A DNA stretch of 64,000 nucleotides from Aquarana catesbeiana. Taxonomy: Eukaryota > Chordata > Amphibia > Anura > Ranidae. Shown in pieces: positions 21,787 to 33,508 of this stretch. The number at the start of each line of letters is the position of its first letter. Positions within the stretch are counted from its first letter, which is position 1. A program made the position numbers and the translations under genes. The stretch spans positions 584,516,840 through 584,580,839 of the forward strand of contig NC_133326.1 in the NCBI RefSeq assembly GCF_042186555.1, given 5' to 3'. Under the pieces are notes generated by a model. The model searched no databases. It was not told where the DNA came from and saw nothing but the letters and a program-made list of their open reading frames with translations.

Positions 21787-24700
21787 TTTCAAAATTTTTA
21801 TTGGTAACAATCGGATAACAATTGACAATTCCAGTTTAGCATAGAATGAGCACATTAAACAGAGTACATTCTACTGAAGTAAGACAATGGTAGCATTTGT
21901 TCGAGCAGAATTTCATACAGTATAGGATAATGTAGAGATTCTATGTAGTCAGGTTAATATCACAGTATATAACATCGGTGAGATCTAAGGTCTAATAACA
22001 CGACTTGGGTTGTGTAGGGTGGTGCTCTGAGGAGAGGGCAATAATAACAGTTACACTACATAAGTTGGTAGGCTTCGTTACCATAGGTGTTCATTGGAAT
22101 AAGGGAGGGGTTGGGAGGGGGGATAAGAGAGGAAGAAAAGAAGGGGTGAAGAAAAGTATACTAGTTAGAGGGAGGAAAGAAAGGCTGTGGTCAGGTGGTC
22201 CGCACAGACCATTGACGCTTCATGTCAAATACAGCATAATTCAAGGTTCAGGGAGGCATTTATCAAAGTCTGGGGGCATAAAATAGTCTACCCATGGGCG
22301 CCAAATTTTGAGATGTTGGGGAATTTTGTCTAGAATTGTGGCTTCGATTTTGCTGTGTATCATAGCCTGGGTAGTCCTGTTCTTCACCTCAGCAATGTTT
22401 AAGGTTGGGGTTTTCCAGGCTCTTGCTATCGTTTACTTGGCTGCAGTGGTTAGTTGGAGGAGGAGCCGTAATTGTGCCCTAGTGTAGTCCTGTGGGGAAT
22501 AGTTCAGTAGGGCAAAGGATGAATTGGGATCAATCGTTTCTCTTAATAGAGTGGAGCCCATTTGGAATATCGTCACCCAGAAGCGTTGTACAATTGGGCA
22601 TGGCCACCATATATGTGCATGCGTGCCTCTTTCGCTACAACCCCTGAAACATTCTGGGGAGTAGGATGGTAGAAATTTGGAGATCCTAACCAGGACCAAA
22701 TACCACCGCATGAGAACTTTATAGTTTGCTTCTGATGCAACAACATTTTGGGATGCAATTCTGGTGTTTGTCAAAATATTTGACCAGTCTTCTGCTTTCA
22801 AATCAATAGCTAGGCCCTGAGACCACTGTACAGCGTATGACGGGAGCGCAGCTGGGGGGGGATGTGAGGTGGGCATAGACGGGATATAATACCTGGGGCA
22901 TGTGGGTCAGAGTCACACATACCCTCGAACATGGACATATTCAGTCCCGAACTTGATCCAATTACTGTATGGATAAAATGGGAGATCTGGAGATAGCGAA
23001 AACACTCCTGGGGTGGGAGTTGCGCTCGTGTTTGGAGGACTGGGAATGTTTTTATAGAGTTGCCAGTGACCAGGTCGCATACGCGACTCAACCCTGCCTG
23101 GGACCAAGCACGGAATGAAGTGGGTTCTGTGTAGGCCAGGTAGAAGAGTGGATGGCCAAAGAAAGAAAGCAAGGGTGTGTGTGGTGACATTAGTTTGAAT
23201 GGTTTTTGTAATTTATCCCAGATTTTTAGGGAGTGTTGCGTTATTGGATTAGTTATAGGGCCACGGGCTGAGGCGGGCAGCCATAGCAGATTGGCTATTG
23301 CGAGAGGATGGAGGTCTATTGCTTCTAAAGCAACCCACAATGGGGTCTCAACTTTGGCATGATACAATGTGATTTGGGCCAATTGGGCTGCGTGATAGTA
23401 TCGTAGGAAATAGGGTACCCCTAGGCCTCTATTAAGTTTACTACGTAATAGTATGGAATGCGAGACCCTTGGGTTCGTGGAGCCCCATATATATTTGAAT
23501 ACTCAATTTTGTATTGCTCGGTGAAAATAAGGTGGGATCGTGATCGGGAGGTATAGGAGCTTCGGTAGGAGTGACATTTTCGCAGCCGCCCAAGCCATGA
23601 GACACACAGGGGATATCAGGAGTGAAGTAAAGAAGACAAATGTTTCAACAAAGGGAGATAGTTCGACTGGAAGAGGTGTTTTTGGTTGCTTGTCAATTTA
23701 ATTCCCAAATAGGGTATAGAAGAATTAGACCATAGGAAAGGAAAGTTCCCTTGAAGGCGTTCGAACTCCGTTCGTGGTAGAGACACATTGAGGGCCCAAG
23801 ATTTTGCTTTGTTGACCTCCAAACCTGAGATTAATGCAAATTTATCTAAAAGTCGAATGAGGTTAGGGAGGGTAATGTGTGGAGAGGTAACGAATAATAA
23901 TGCATCGTCAGCAAATAGACACGGTTTGTGTGATGTGGAGGCTATTTCCAAACCATGTATATTTGGATTAGCTCTGATCAGAGTTGCGAGGGGTTCGATT
24001 GCGAGGGCAATTATTAAAGGGGATAAGGGGCAGCCCTGTCTCGTCCCTCTTTGGATAGGAAAGCTTTCTGAGCGAAACCCAGAGTATTTTATGTATGCTT
24101 GGGGATGGGTGTACAAAGCATTTCTCCATTGTAGAAAGTGTGGACCAAAACCCCAGCGCTGCAAGATGTAGTGCAAATATGACCAAGATACCGTGTCAAA
24201 CGCCTTTCTTATATCGAGAGACAGGAGATGCATAGGGATTCCATGGGATCTGGCCAAATGTTGCAATAGGACAGCACGTCTAATGTTGTCCCTAGCTTGC
24301 CGCCGGGGTATGAAGCCCACCTGATCTTTATGAATGAGCCCCCCAATGATTGGATTGAGTCGTAATGCTAGGATTTTAGCTAGAATCTTTATATCCACAT
24401 TTAACAATGATATGGGCCTATAGTTGGACCAGAGAGTATTGTCCGAGTTAGGTTTGGGGATCATGGAGATTATAGCAGTCAATGTGTCTCGGCCAAAGGA
24501 GTGTTTTAGTAGAGCATTAAAAGAGTTTGCAAGAAGGGGGGCCAACGTGTTCGCAAATTTTTTGGAGTATGTACTAGGGAGGCCGTCCGGACCCGGACGT
24601 TTGTGGGGTTGAGGTGTCTTTATAGCAGTGAGAAACTCCTCGACCAAAACCGGGCCTTCCATTGACTCACGACTGGCCTCTGATAGTTTAGGCATTGATA

Positions 24701-25139
24701 AATTTTGAAATAGTGCCTCTGCTTGATTCAGAGAGAAGGAGGTTTTTGCCTCATAGAGGTCGGCCAACCGCTTGCGGCATTCAGAGAGCACCCTGTCCGG
24801 GTTGCTCGTATGATTATCTTTAGCCAGCCTAAGTCTGATGGGGTCCTGGGCCCGGTCTGGCCGTCGGAGGCGCAAAGCTAAGAACGTATCCGGCTTGTTA
24901 ACCTTTGTATATGTTGTGTGACTGGACCTGCGGATAGATTTGTCTGCAGATTCAGCTAAAAGGAGGTCCAGCTCTATTTTGGTTTTCTCCAGGATTTGTC
25001 TATGGGTTTCAGTGGGGGAAGCATGGAATTGGAGGAAATAATGGTGAGTACCTGACTCTAATTGTCGTAGTCTAATTGTTTTGTCCCTTTTGAGATGAGT
25101 GGCAACTGAAATACATTTGCCCCTAATCACCGGCTGCAA
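21787..25139 (-). mobile_element. L1 (Tx1-type) LINE, 5'-truncated, with TSD
   Basis: The element is bounded by the 12-bp direct repeat GCCAACATTTCT, the signature of target-primed insertion. On the minus strand it carries the 3' two-thirds of ORF2: a long open reverse-transcriptase segment (23616-25139), then C-terminal segments in other frames (22810-23382 and 22433-22876). The last includes the zinc-knuckle-like CFRGCSERGTHAHIWWPC found at the C terminus of L1/Tx1 ORF2. The 3' end is A/T-rich (CCAATAAAAATTTTGAAAA). The endonuclease domain and ORF1 are absent because of truncation near 25139. It is in gmcl1 sense orientation within the 19 kb intron. Confidence 0.92.
23616..25139 (-). pseudogene. 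L1-Tx1 ORF2 reverse-transcriptase fragment, 507 codons open
   Basis: Open over 507 codons with no internal stop, but it starts at the truncation point (TTG, not a true initiator) and ends before the C-terminal domain. Visible RT motifs, by residue of this segment: GPDGLPSTYSKK about 183-194; YRPISLLNVDIKILAKILA about 240-258; LLSLDIRKAFDTVSW about 305-319 with the catalytic Asp at 309; RGTRQGCPLSPL about 364-375; LFADDALLF about 408-416, the FADD form of the YxDD box. It catalyses target-primed reverse transcription in intact relatives. The length of the open frame implies a fairly young insertion. Downstream frames (to 22433) are shifted, so the protein could not be complete. Confidence 0.92.
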
Positions 25140-25151
25140 GCCAACATTTCT
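25140..25151. repeat. Target-site duplication, right copy
   Basis: GCCAACATTTCT, identical to 21775-21786. Confidence 0.85.
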
Positions 25152-25555
25152 ATCTCAGAGTCCAATCCTTGGTGTACGGTGGAAAAAAGTTGGGAGAAAA
25201 TCACTAGTCTTTTTACCTTATATTGATGACCCTAATTCATGAAGAGGATTTTGGGCACAGGAAACTCAAAAACGAAAAAAAATCTAAGATGGGTATACTG
25301 AAGCAGCAGTAGTACCAGCCCCTTTAACCCTTTTTTTGCACAAGCTAATATAAATATCTTTAGACTAAGATTAGTTAAAGCCAACAAACCGTATCGCATT
25401 TCTAAAAGCAGATACCCTGGAGAATGAAATAGTGGTAGTTCCAATTTTTTATGTCAAATTTTCAGCAAAAATACATCAATGTTAATTTTAGTGTCGATTA
25501 CTTAACTAAATAATTTAATTTAACCCAATTAAGATCACCCAATTTTTGGTAAACC
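25152..25555. other. Intronic DNA, no gene recognised
   Basis: No feature recognised; A/T-rich. Parts may belong to the element fragment seen again at 26130-26340, since the CR1 lies between them. Confidence 0.4.
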
Positions 25556-26127
25556 ATAAAGATGAGGATTGTGCTCAACAAGACTCTAGTCCGACCACAC
25601 CTGGAGTATGCGGTCCAGTTCTGGGCACCAGTCCTCAGGAAGGATGTACTGGAAATGGAGCGAGTACAAAAGAAGGGCAACAAAGATAATAAAGGGTCTG
25701 GAGGACATTAGTTATGAAGAAATGTTGCGAGCACTGAACTTATTCTCTCTGGAGAAGACATGCTTGAGAGGGGATATGATTTCAATTTACAAATACCATA
25801 CTGGTGACCCCACAATAGGAATAAAACTTTTTCGCAAAAGGGAGTTTAACAAGACACGTGGCCACTCGTTAAAATTAGAAGAAAAGAGGTTTAACCTTAA
25901 ACTACGTAGAGGGTTCTTTACTGTAAGATTGACAAGGAGGTGGAATTCCCTTCCAGAGGCGGTGGTCTTAGCGGAGGGCATCAATAGTTTCAAAAAACTA
26001 TTAGATAAGCACCTGAACATCTGCAACATATAGGGGTATACAATGTAATACTGACATAAATCACACACATAGGCTGGACTTGATGGACTTGTGTCCTTTT
26101 CAACCTCACATACTATGTAACTATGTG
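25556..26127 (+). mobile_element. CR1 LINE, 3' end
   Basis: Plus-strand coding relics match the C-terminal end of CR1 ORF2: TLVRPHLEYAVQFWAPVLRK, then KKATKIIKGLEDISYEEML, NLFSLEKTCLRGDMI, RGHSLKLEEKRFNLKLRRGF and WNSLPEAVV, with one frameshift near 25670. The 3' UTR ends TACTATGTAACTATGTG, an octamer-like CR1 tail. 5'-truncated and antisense to gmcl1. Confidence 0.9.
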
Positions 26128-26129
26128 GT

Positions 26130-26340
26130 GAGTAAATAGGTACCAAACACCTCAAACCTTAAAATTGCATGCATCCATGAAACTATGACGAACTTCGTTA
26201 CCCAAGATTTTCCTACATTTTAGAAGCCCTTACAGGTCATCAGTTTAACTGAAAATTGGCTGAAGAATTATTGCCATGCCGCGATGTGCAATATGTGTTG
26301 CGCATGCCAGTTTTCATACAAAAGCAACCCCATGTATGGT
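26130..26340 (-). repeat. Fragment related to the 36908-38057 element
   Basis: On the opposite strand this stretch aligns by eye with about 37640-37750: CTTAAAATTGCATGCATCCATG corresponds to the complement of the CGAGCGGGCGCAATTTTCAAG region, followed by further collinear matches. Highly diverged; boundaries are approximate. Confidence 0.4.
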
Positions 26341-26348
26341 TTACATAT

Positions 26349-28600
26349 TATTATACAGGATTTATATAGCGCCAACAGTTTGCACAGTGCTTTACAACAT
26401 GAGGACAGAAAGTACCGTTACAATACAATTCAATACAGGAGGAATCAGAGGGCCCTGCTCGTTAGAGCTTACAATCTAGGAGGGAGGGTCAAGTGATACA
26501 AAAGGTAATAACTGTTGGGGATGACCTGATGGAGAAAGTAAAAGTACAGTTGTTAGGTGGGGGCTGGATAGACTTCTCTGAAGAGAAGGGTTTTCAGGGA
26601 TTGTCTAAAAGCAAGCAGAGTAGGAGATAGTTGGACAGATTGGGGTAGGGAGTTCCAGAGGATGGGAGAAGCTCTGGAAAAGTCTTCGAGGCGAGCAAGG
26701 AAGGAGGTGACTAGGGAACTAGAGAGCAGGAGGTCTTGGGAGGAATGAAGGGAACAAGTAGGTTGGTGTTTTGAGACTAGGTTAGTGATGTAGCTGGGGG
26801 GAGAGTTGTGGATGGCTTTGTAAATTATTAGAATAGCGAGTGGAAGCCTGTGGAGGGATTGACAGAGGGGTAGCAGACACTGAGCTGTTAGTAAGGTGGA
26901 TGAGCCTGGCAGCATCATTCACAATGGACTGGGGGGGGGGGGGGGTAGCATGTGTAAAAGTAATCCCGTGAGGAGGGAGTTGCAGTAGTCGAGGTGGGAG
27001 ATGACCAGGGAGTGAACTAGGAGTTTTGTGGTGTCATTGGTTAGGAAGGGGCGTATTTTGGAGGAGATGTTGTGGAGGTTGAGATGGCCAGAACTGGAAA
27101 GTGTTTGGATGTGGGACTGAAAGGATAGCTCAGAGTACAGGGTTACACCTAGAACCTTGGCATGCGGGGACGGGCCGATAGTAGTGCTATTGATTTTGAC
27201 AGGGAGATCGGGGCAGAGGCACGTGGGGGAGGAAAAAACATGAGCTCAGTTTTGGATAGATGGAGTTTAAGGAAGTGGTGAGACATCCAAGCTGATATGT
27301 CTGTTATTAAGTTAGTGATACGTGAGGAGACTGAAGGAGTGAGCTGAGGGGTAGAGATAGATTTGGGTGTCGTCAGCATAGAGATGGTATTGGAAGCCAT
27401 GGGAGGCTATTACCTGACCCAGGGAGGAGGTGTAGATGGAGAATAGGAGAGGCCCAAGAACAGAACCTTGGGGGACCCCGACAGAGGACAGAAAAGGAGG
27501 CAGTAGAGTTGTAAGTGACACTATAGGTGCAGTTGGATAAATAGTATGAGAACCAGCGAAGAGTACAGTCATGGAGACCAAAGGCATGGAGTTTTTTTTT
27601 TTTTTTTTGAGGAGGGGGTGGTCCACTGTGTCAAAGGCAGAAGAGAGGTCTAAGAGTAGGAGTACAGAATAGAGTCCATTGGATTTAGCTGTTAGCAGAT
27701 CGCTTGTGAGTTTTAGGAGAGCAGTTTCTATGGAGTGTTGAGGGCGGAATTCAGACTGAGGGGGATCAAGGTGGTCATTCTTGGTGAGGTGGTCACTTGG
27801 TTGTAGACCAGAAGTTCAAGGAATTTGGATAAAAAGGGGAGAAAGGAGATGGGACGTAGGTTGTCAAGATTGGTGGGGGTCTAGTGAGGGCTTTTTAAGA
27901 ATGGGGGTGACTAATGCATGTTTTAGAGAGTTTGGGAAGCTGCCTGAAGAGAGGGAGAGATTGAAGATGTGAGTTAGAGAGTGTAGAATAGAGCCAGAGG
28001 GTGAACGTAGCAATTGTGATGGAATAGGGTCCAGGGGGAGGTGGTAAGGTGGATGTTAGAGAAAAATTTAGCAACTTTATCTATAGTGGCGGGGTTGAAT
28101 GAAGGAAGTAATGACTGTACATGTGAACATTGGGTGTTAGGTGGAGAAGGCATCAGTACAGTGGATCTCCTCACAAACTGCATCAATCTTCTGTTTGAAG
28201 CAATTGGCAATATCCTGGGCAGTGAGTAAGTGAGTGGGTGGAGGACTAAGTAAATAGATGAAGGTAGAGAAGAGTTGACGAGGACAGGATGATAAGTTGT
28301 TAATGAGGAGTGATAAAATAGGTCTGCTTGGTAGTGAGGAAGCAGGAATTGTATTTTTGGAGAGTAGATCTACAACGGTTGAAATCTTTCTGAGACTTAG
28401 TCTAACGCCACAGGTGCTGAAGTGCGCAGCTTTTTTTTCAGACTTCTAGTGGCATCTGTTTTCCAAGGTTGTAGGGGACGTGGCCTGATTATGTGTGTAG
28501 TGAGGGGGGCGAGCTTGTTTAGGGAGGATGATAGTGAAGTGTTGTAGACATAAGTGGCCACAAGTTGTTGTCCACGGAAAAGTAAGAGAGAGGGGAAACC
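26349..28600 (-). mobile_element. L2-clade LINE, second copy, degenerate
   Basis: The 3' tail on the minus strand is ..GTAAAGCACTGTGCAAACTG..GCTATATAAATCCTGTATAATAAT. Coding relics: HRLPLA, SRASPILWNSLPQSVQ (26553-26918); SAWMSHHFLKLHLSKTELM (27149-27400); VPQGSVLGPLLF and YADDTQIYLYPS (27312-27626); LAPLTTHIIRPRPLQPWKT (28397-28642), the segment just upstream of RT. Runs of G (26931-26945) and T (27592-27609) interrupt it, and frames are broken throughout. The 5' boundary is approximate. Gmcl1 sense orientation. Confidence 0.87.
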
Positions 28601-28808
28601 TTCTAATGGGGACACCAGGTCTGGTGACCTGGGGGGCCTCAAGGAATTCCCTTAATTTGCAGGGATTTCTTCCCTTCCTGTTTGACTATGGGGCAGGAAG
28701 TGAAGGGAAATCTCTGCAAAAAAAATCTGAAAGGGGTTATAACCTTCCCTTGCTCTATCCAAAATGGAAAAAGAAAAAAAAAATGTTTTCTCCATAGGTC
28801 TACTTTAA
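28601..28808. mobile_element. Partial MITE ending in TTAA
   Basis: The right end, CCATAGGTCTACTTTAA (28792-28808), reads TTAAAGTAGACC from the other strand, like other TTAA-type ends here. Internal hairpin-like words AGGGATTTCTTCCC and GGGAAATCTCTGC face each other. The left end was not found, so it appears truncated. Confidence 0.45.
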
Positions 28809-29429
28809 ACCCAAAAGCAAAAATATAAAATATTGCATCTTATTAATTAGATGTGGTGGCTGCATTAGTTTTCTTTACCTCTGTTTTGACCTGGTGATCT
28901 GGCCAGTAAAACGCCTCCTGTATTATTAGAATGCCTCCTCTCTGGATAAAGGAGCACAGGAGCACAGTTGGAAAGCAGCATTGTCAGCCTGGGGAGGAGG
29001 GGAGGGTTAGCTGTACTAGCAGATTTATACACACTAACAATATGAAGCCAAATGCCCGCTAACACTTTATAAGCAGTTACAGCAAACCGTTTTTTTCCTT
29101 TTGGAATAAAGGTACATAAAGAAAATGTGATCATTGTAAGCACTTCTGTCAGTAGTAAATGGTTTGTCTCATCTTTGTAACTGATACATTTGCTGTAGAG
29201 CTTAATCTTTAAAAAAAAAAAAAAAACAGAGCAGGACAGATCACCAGATGAAAAATAGAAGCGTGAAAAGCAGTCACCACTCCTAAGACATGGTAAACTG
29301 CAATGTAATAAAGGTTTGCTTTTGAATTTAAATACCAATGTAAAGGAGTGCCGATGCAGTCTTTCAGCCAGCATTTCCAAAGCTTGCTTGTCCACAGCAG
29401 TGACAAGTGTCAGGAAAATCAGTAGTCAA
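28809..29429. other. Intronic DNA, no gene recognised
   Basis: Includes an oligo-A of about 16 at 29211-29226. The minus-strand 176-codon open frame (28865-29395) has no recognised motif and no supporting splice context. Confidence 0.45.
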
Positions 29430-29960
29430 TGTATGGACAAATGGGGACATTTTATAAGACTCTGGTTCAGCCACATTTGGGGTATTCCATCCAGTTCTGG
29501 TCACCAATCCTCAAGAAGGATGTGCTGAAATGGAAAGAGTCCAGAGAAGGGCAACAAAATAAGGGGCCTGGAGGACCTCAATTACCTGGAACAACTACAA
29601 GCACTAAACTCATTCTCTCTGAAGAAGAAACACTTGAGAGGAGATATGATAGTGATATACAAATATTTCAGCGTAGGAAGAAAAACGAATCAGTTTCAGG
29701 GAGTGTAAGAAGACGCACATTGAGACTGGAGGAGAAGCGGTTTAACCTAAAGCTGCGTAGGGGTTTTTTCATTGTCGGGGCAATAAGGACGTGGAAGCCT
29801 CTTCCACAATTGGTGGTGTCATGGTGTCAGCGGGGAGTATTGACCTTTTTAAGAGACTCTTGGACTTGCATCTTAGTGAACACAACATACAGGGATATGG
29901 GAATGATTATTCACATTGGCACACACCCAGGTTGAACTTGAATAAAAGCGATGAACTGGA
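29430..29960 (+). mobile_element. CR1 LINE, 3' end, second copy
   Basis: Plus-strand relics: KTLVQPHLGYSIQFWSPILK near 29445-29505, then in shifted frames LEERRGFF-type blocks RLEEKRFNLKLRRGFFIV at about 29725-29780 and a decayed WNSLP region. More diverged than the copy at 25556, with multiple frameshifts. Antisense to gmcl1. Confidence 0.85.
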
Positions 29961-30066
29961 ATAAAAGACATTAAACTTTACCAACTAAGAAACTAACTAT
30001 GAAACAGGATTTTCCATGTGTTGCAGATTTGGACAGCAAGGTTGTCCATTGACATAATTTGGTTAC

Positions 30067-30151
30067 CTTTTTTAAAGCAGTGTATACATCCATTTCTACC
30101 TGCATTACAAGAAGGTCAGGCGATGAGATAAGCTGCTTCATCATATTGATG
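30067..30151 (-). CDS. gmcl1: gmcl1 coding exon, 85 bp, fourth in window
   Basis: On the minus strand the exon is preceded by GTTTGCAG and followed by the donor GTAACC. It encodes INMMKQLISSPDLLVMQVEM then DVYTALKK, 28 codons after one phase-completing base. This is the BACK-domain block of GMCL1 (recalled human INVMKQLIGSSNLFVMQVEMDIYTALKK). It enters in phase 2, completing a Ser codon with AG from the exon at 38221-38286, and exits in phase 0 into WMFLQ at 10747-10837. The flanking introns are about 8.1 kb upstream and 19.2 kb downstream. Confidence 0.97.
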
Positions 30152-30347
30152 CTGCAAACACAAATATCACTTATTAGCATAAGGTAAGAAAACATGTTAA
30201 AAAGCATATCTAAAAAACAAACAAACAAAAAAAAAAAATACAACAACACACACACACACACGGTCTTATGCTAAACACATCTGCCAACATTCTAAACTGT
30301 ACATAGGGGAAAAAGAAAATCCATCAGATGCTACACATTCTCCATTT

Positions 30348-30777
30348 TTAAAAGAGAAGTATGGCTTGTTTTTTTTATAATTATACTTACCTATGTGGAT
30401 GGAGCATCAGACTTATGCTTCATCTGTCCCCCAGCATCTCTGCACTGAGAACCGAGCCACTGAACACCGCCGATGGATCGGTTCTCACTACTCCCCGAGC
30501 AGAGAGATGCTGCCTGTCAGTCAGTATCTCTCCTGCTCTGATCCTCTACGCTCATTGGAGCAATGAGCTGTGAAGGGGCAGGGAGCAGCCATCTCAGTGC
30601 CTCGCTGAGAGGCTGAGACAGGCATCAGTCAAGGCAGCTGGTGGATCCAGACTTGGTAGCAGTGACGTCAGCCCGCTCTCCTCTGAAAACGGGTCACAGG
30701 AGTGCAAAACGAACTGCACTCCTGTGACCCAGAGGAGAAGCCCAGCCTAAAAAGCTCAGGCTGGACTTCTCCTTTAA
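30348..30777. mobile_element. TTAA-flanked MITE
   Basis: TTAA at 30348-30351 and 30774-30777. Terminal inverted repeats are TTAAAAGAGAAGTATGGCTT and TTAAAGGAGAAGTCCAGCCT. The interior is GC-rich, with inner inverted words GTGCAAAACGAACTGCAC and ATCGGTTCTC/GAGAACCGA. Non-coding; piggyBac-like by target site. Confidence 0.8.
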
Positions 30778-31301
30778 TCTTACACACCCTGTACTGGCAT
30801 TTGTAAACTGCTTGCTCTGTGTTACAATTTCATTAATGCAACAAAAGCTGCATTTCAACTTTAACTAGCTACGTTTATGGACTTTATTCAGTGCTCTGGA
30901 TAAAAGGAAGCATTGATACTGGAATAATCAATGTCTGCTGATCTGGACTGCTGATAAACTGGCAGAGGTATGTCACCAATTGATTAAAAGGAGTGTGTAA
31001 AACAAAAGTGCTTTAAAAAAAATTAACCCCTTTTGAAAATAATAATGAAATGCATTTAATCATATCAAACCAGTAGTTAAAAGTTTATTTAAAAAGGGGG
31101 ACTACGCCCATAGATGTCAAAAGCTGACGAGTCATCAGGGGTTTCTTATTCCCCTTTACATTGAGGTCCCTCTTACAGCTCCTAAATTCATCTGCCACAA
31201 TGTGTTCCACAATTTGATGACTACTCCCAACTGTTGAGGAATTACATGAAAAAGGGGAAAATGGAAGCTTATCACCTGATAAGCAGTGAAGAAAACTGGG
31301 T
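30778..31301. other. Intronic DNA, no gene recognised
   Basis: No feature recognised on either strand. Confidence 0.4.
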
Positions 31302-31530
31302 TTAAAGGGTTGGTTAACCCACATGTCCTACTTAATATAATCTGCTCGGTCTCCTAAGGATACGTCCCCCTGTGTGTGTGTGTGTTGTATAAAAGAAAAA
31401 GCTGTATATACGCACACCTTATCTGTGAGGGATGATCAGCAGTCGCATGACGCTCCAAATCTCTCCTCTCCCCGTCTGACAGATGCAGCGGGAGGGGCCG
31501 AGATTCCCCTGGTGACGTCAGTCTAGAGGA

Positions 31531-32510
31531 GAGGAGAGGAGGATGAGAATGAGAGGAGGAGGATGAGAATGAGAGGAGGGGGATGAGAATGAGAGGAGGA
31601 GGATGAGAATGAGAATGAGAGGAGGAGGATGAGGATGAGAATGAGAGGAGGAGGATGAGGATGAGAATGAGAGGAGGAGGATGAGGATGAGAATGAGAGG
31701 AGGAGGATGAGGATGAGAATGAGAGGAGGAGGATGAGAATGAGAATGAGAGGAGGAGGATGAGAATGAGAATGAGAATGAGAATGAGAGGAGGAGGATGA
31801 GAATGAGAATGAGAGGAGGAGGATGAGAATGAGAATGAGAGGAGGAGGATGAGAATGAGAATGAGAGGAGGAGGATGAGAATGAGAATGAGAGGAGGAGG
31901 ATGAGAATGAGAATGAGAGGAGGAGGATGAGAATGAGAATGAGAGGAGGAGGATGAGAATGAGAATGAGAGGAGGAGGATGAGAATGAGAATGAGAGGAG
32001 GAGGATGAGAATGAGAATGAGAGGAGGAGGATGAGAATGAGAATGAGAGGAGGAGGATGAGAATGAGAATGAGAGGAGGAGGATGAGAATGAGAATGAGA
32101 GGAGGAGGATGAGAATGAGAATGAGAGGAGGAGGATGAGAATGAGAGGAGGAGGATGAGAATGAGAATGAGAGGAGGAGGATGAGAATGAGAATGAGAGG
32201 AGGAGGATGAGAATGAGAATGAGAGGAGGAGGATGAGAATGAGAATGAGAGGAGGAGGATGAGAATGAGAATGAGAGGAGGAGGATGAGAATGAGAATGA
32301 GAGGAGGAGGATGAGAATGAGAATGAGAGGAGGAGGATGAGAATGAGAATGAGAGGAGGAGGATGAGAATGAGAATGAGAGGAGGAGGATGAGAATGAGA
32401 GGAGGAGGATGAGAATGAGAGGAGGAGGATGAGAATGAGAGGAGGAGGATGAGAATGAGAGGAGGAGGATGAGAATGAGAGGAGGAGGATGAGAATGAGA
32501 GGAGGAGGAT
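31531..32510. repeat. Purine minisatellite, about 1 kb
   Basis: About 40 tandem copies of GAGGAGGAGGATGAGAATGAGAAT (24 bp) with 18-bp and 30-bp variants. The left end has GAGGATGAGGATGAGAAT variants and the right end a run of the 18-bp form. The plus strand is essentially pure purine apart from T in GAT/AAT. All frames are open, giving a spurious 331-codon SHS/PPL-rich frame on the minus strand. Confidence 0.97.
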
Positions 32511-32561
32511 CACGTGACCGCTGAACAGCGCTCCGGATAAGGTATATAGATGGCTTTTATA

Positions 32562-32563
<2 letters not shown>

Positions 32564-32611
<48 letters not shown>
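32564..32611. repeat. (AC)n microsatellite
   Basis: About 24 uninterrupted AC dinucleotides. Confidence 0.97.
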
Positions 32612-32614
<3 letters not shown>

Positions 32615-32854
32615 GGGAACATATCCTTAGAAGACAGCAGATTATATAAAAGACATGTTATTAAAGTAGCAGCAGGGAGGGCGGGGGCGGGCCCTGAAAC
32701 AGGAGAGGCAGGGAAGGGGAGGGGACGGGGGGGGGGGGGGGACATAAGAGCGGAAAGTAGAGATAGCAGGCTGTGGATGACGGAGGCACGCAAACTGACC
32801 ACAATGTCAGGGCTGAGCAGCCATAGGGGAGGGGAGAAACTGGCAGGATCAGCC

Positions 32855-32888
<34 letters not shown>

Positions 32889-33007
32889 GTGTTACAGGGG
32901 TCCAAAGGTCCAAATGACAACACAAGCACTGGGTCTTATAACATGCTTTAAAGAAGCGATATCTATATCTATATATCTATGTTTTTTTTGGTTAACGTAG
33001 GCTTTAA

Positions 33008-33508
33008 CTTTTAAATACTGAAAAATAGTTTTAAGATGGACAAATTAGATTCTCTTTTTTTAAATGGGAAAGGTTTTCATGCCCTTTGATGTTCGTAGGC
33101 AATGAAAGAGATTCCTAACTTTATACAAATGTGAAAAAGCCCTCAACGGGGGTGAATGAAGGGCTGCAGAGAAAAGACAGGAGGTGTATGAGGGGAAAGA
33201 AGGCTGGAAGAATAATGGAGATCATCCCACAGTTGTAAAGAGGTGAGTGATGGGGTAAAGCTCGCCATATACCAATCGAAATTTGTTCAGTGTGTGGGCT
33301 TCCTCTAGAAGTATGTGTAAATAATGTGGTGATTAACATGTCTTATACAGTACAGTAATATCTATTGATCTATCATCTGTTCCATTCTATTATTTTTATG
33401 TTCACTGATTATGTTGTATAATGCAAATCATCTCTACTAGAGATCAATAAAAACAAAAAAAAAAAACGGGTTGAACATGTAGCATGTTCTCAAAGGTGTA
33501 CTTGTCCT
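33008..33508. other. Intronic DNA with a possible retroposon poly(A) tail
   Basis: GATCAATAAAAACAAAAAAAAAAAA at about 33444-33467 has an AATAAA signal close to an A run and may mark the 3' end of an unrecognised retroposon. No coding sequence was recognised. Confidence 0.35.

Larger units (their letters stand above)
31302..33007. mobile_element. Possible TTAA-flanked element expanded by repeats
   Basis: TTAAAGGGTTGGTTAACCC at the left and, from the other strand, TTAAAGCCTACGTTAACC at the right resemble a terminal inverted pair, each starting with TTAA. Between them lie GC-rich non-coding DNA, a roughly 1 kb minisatellite, (AC)n and oligo-T/G tracts. If the pairing is right, most of the length arose by repeat expansion within a small MITE. 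Confidence 0.45.

Noticed and set aside
28865..29395. 176-codon minus-strand frame
   Set aside because: No recognised motif, contains a poly-F stretch from an oligo-A run, and no splice context.
31518..32513. 331-codon minus-strand open frame rich in SHS/PPL
   Set aside because: It is the translation of the 24-bp minisatellite; open in all frames, no splice or motif support.
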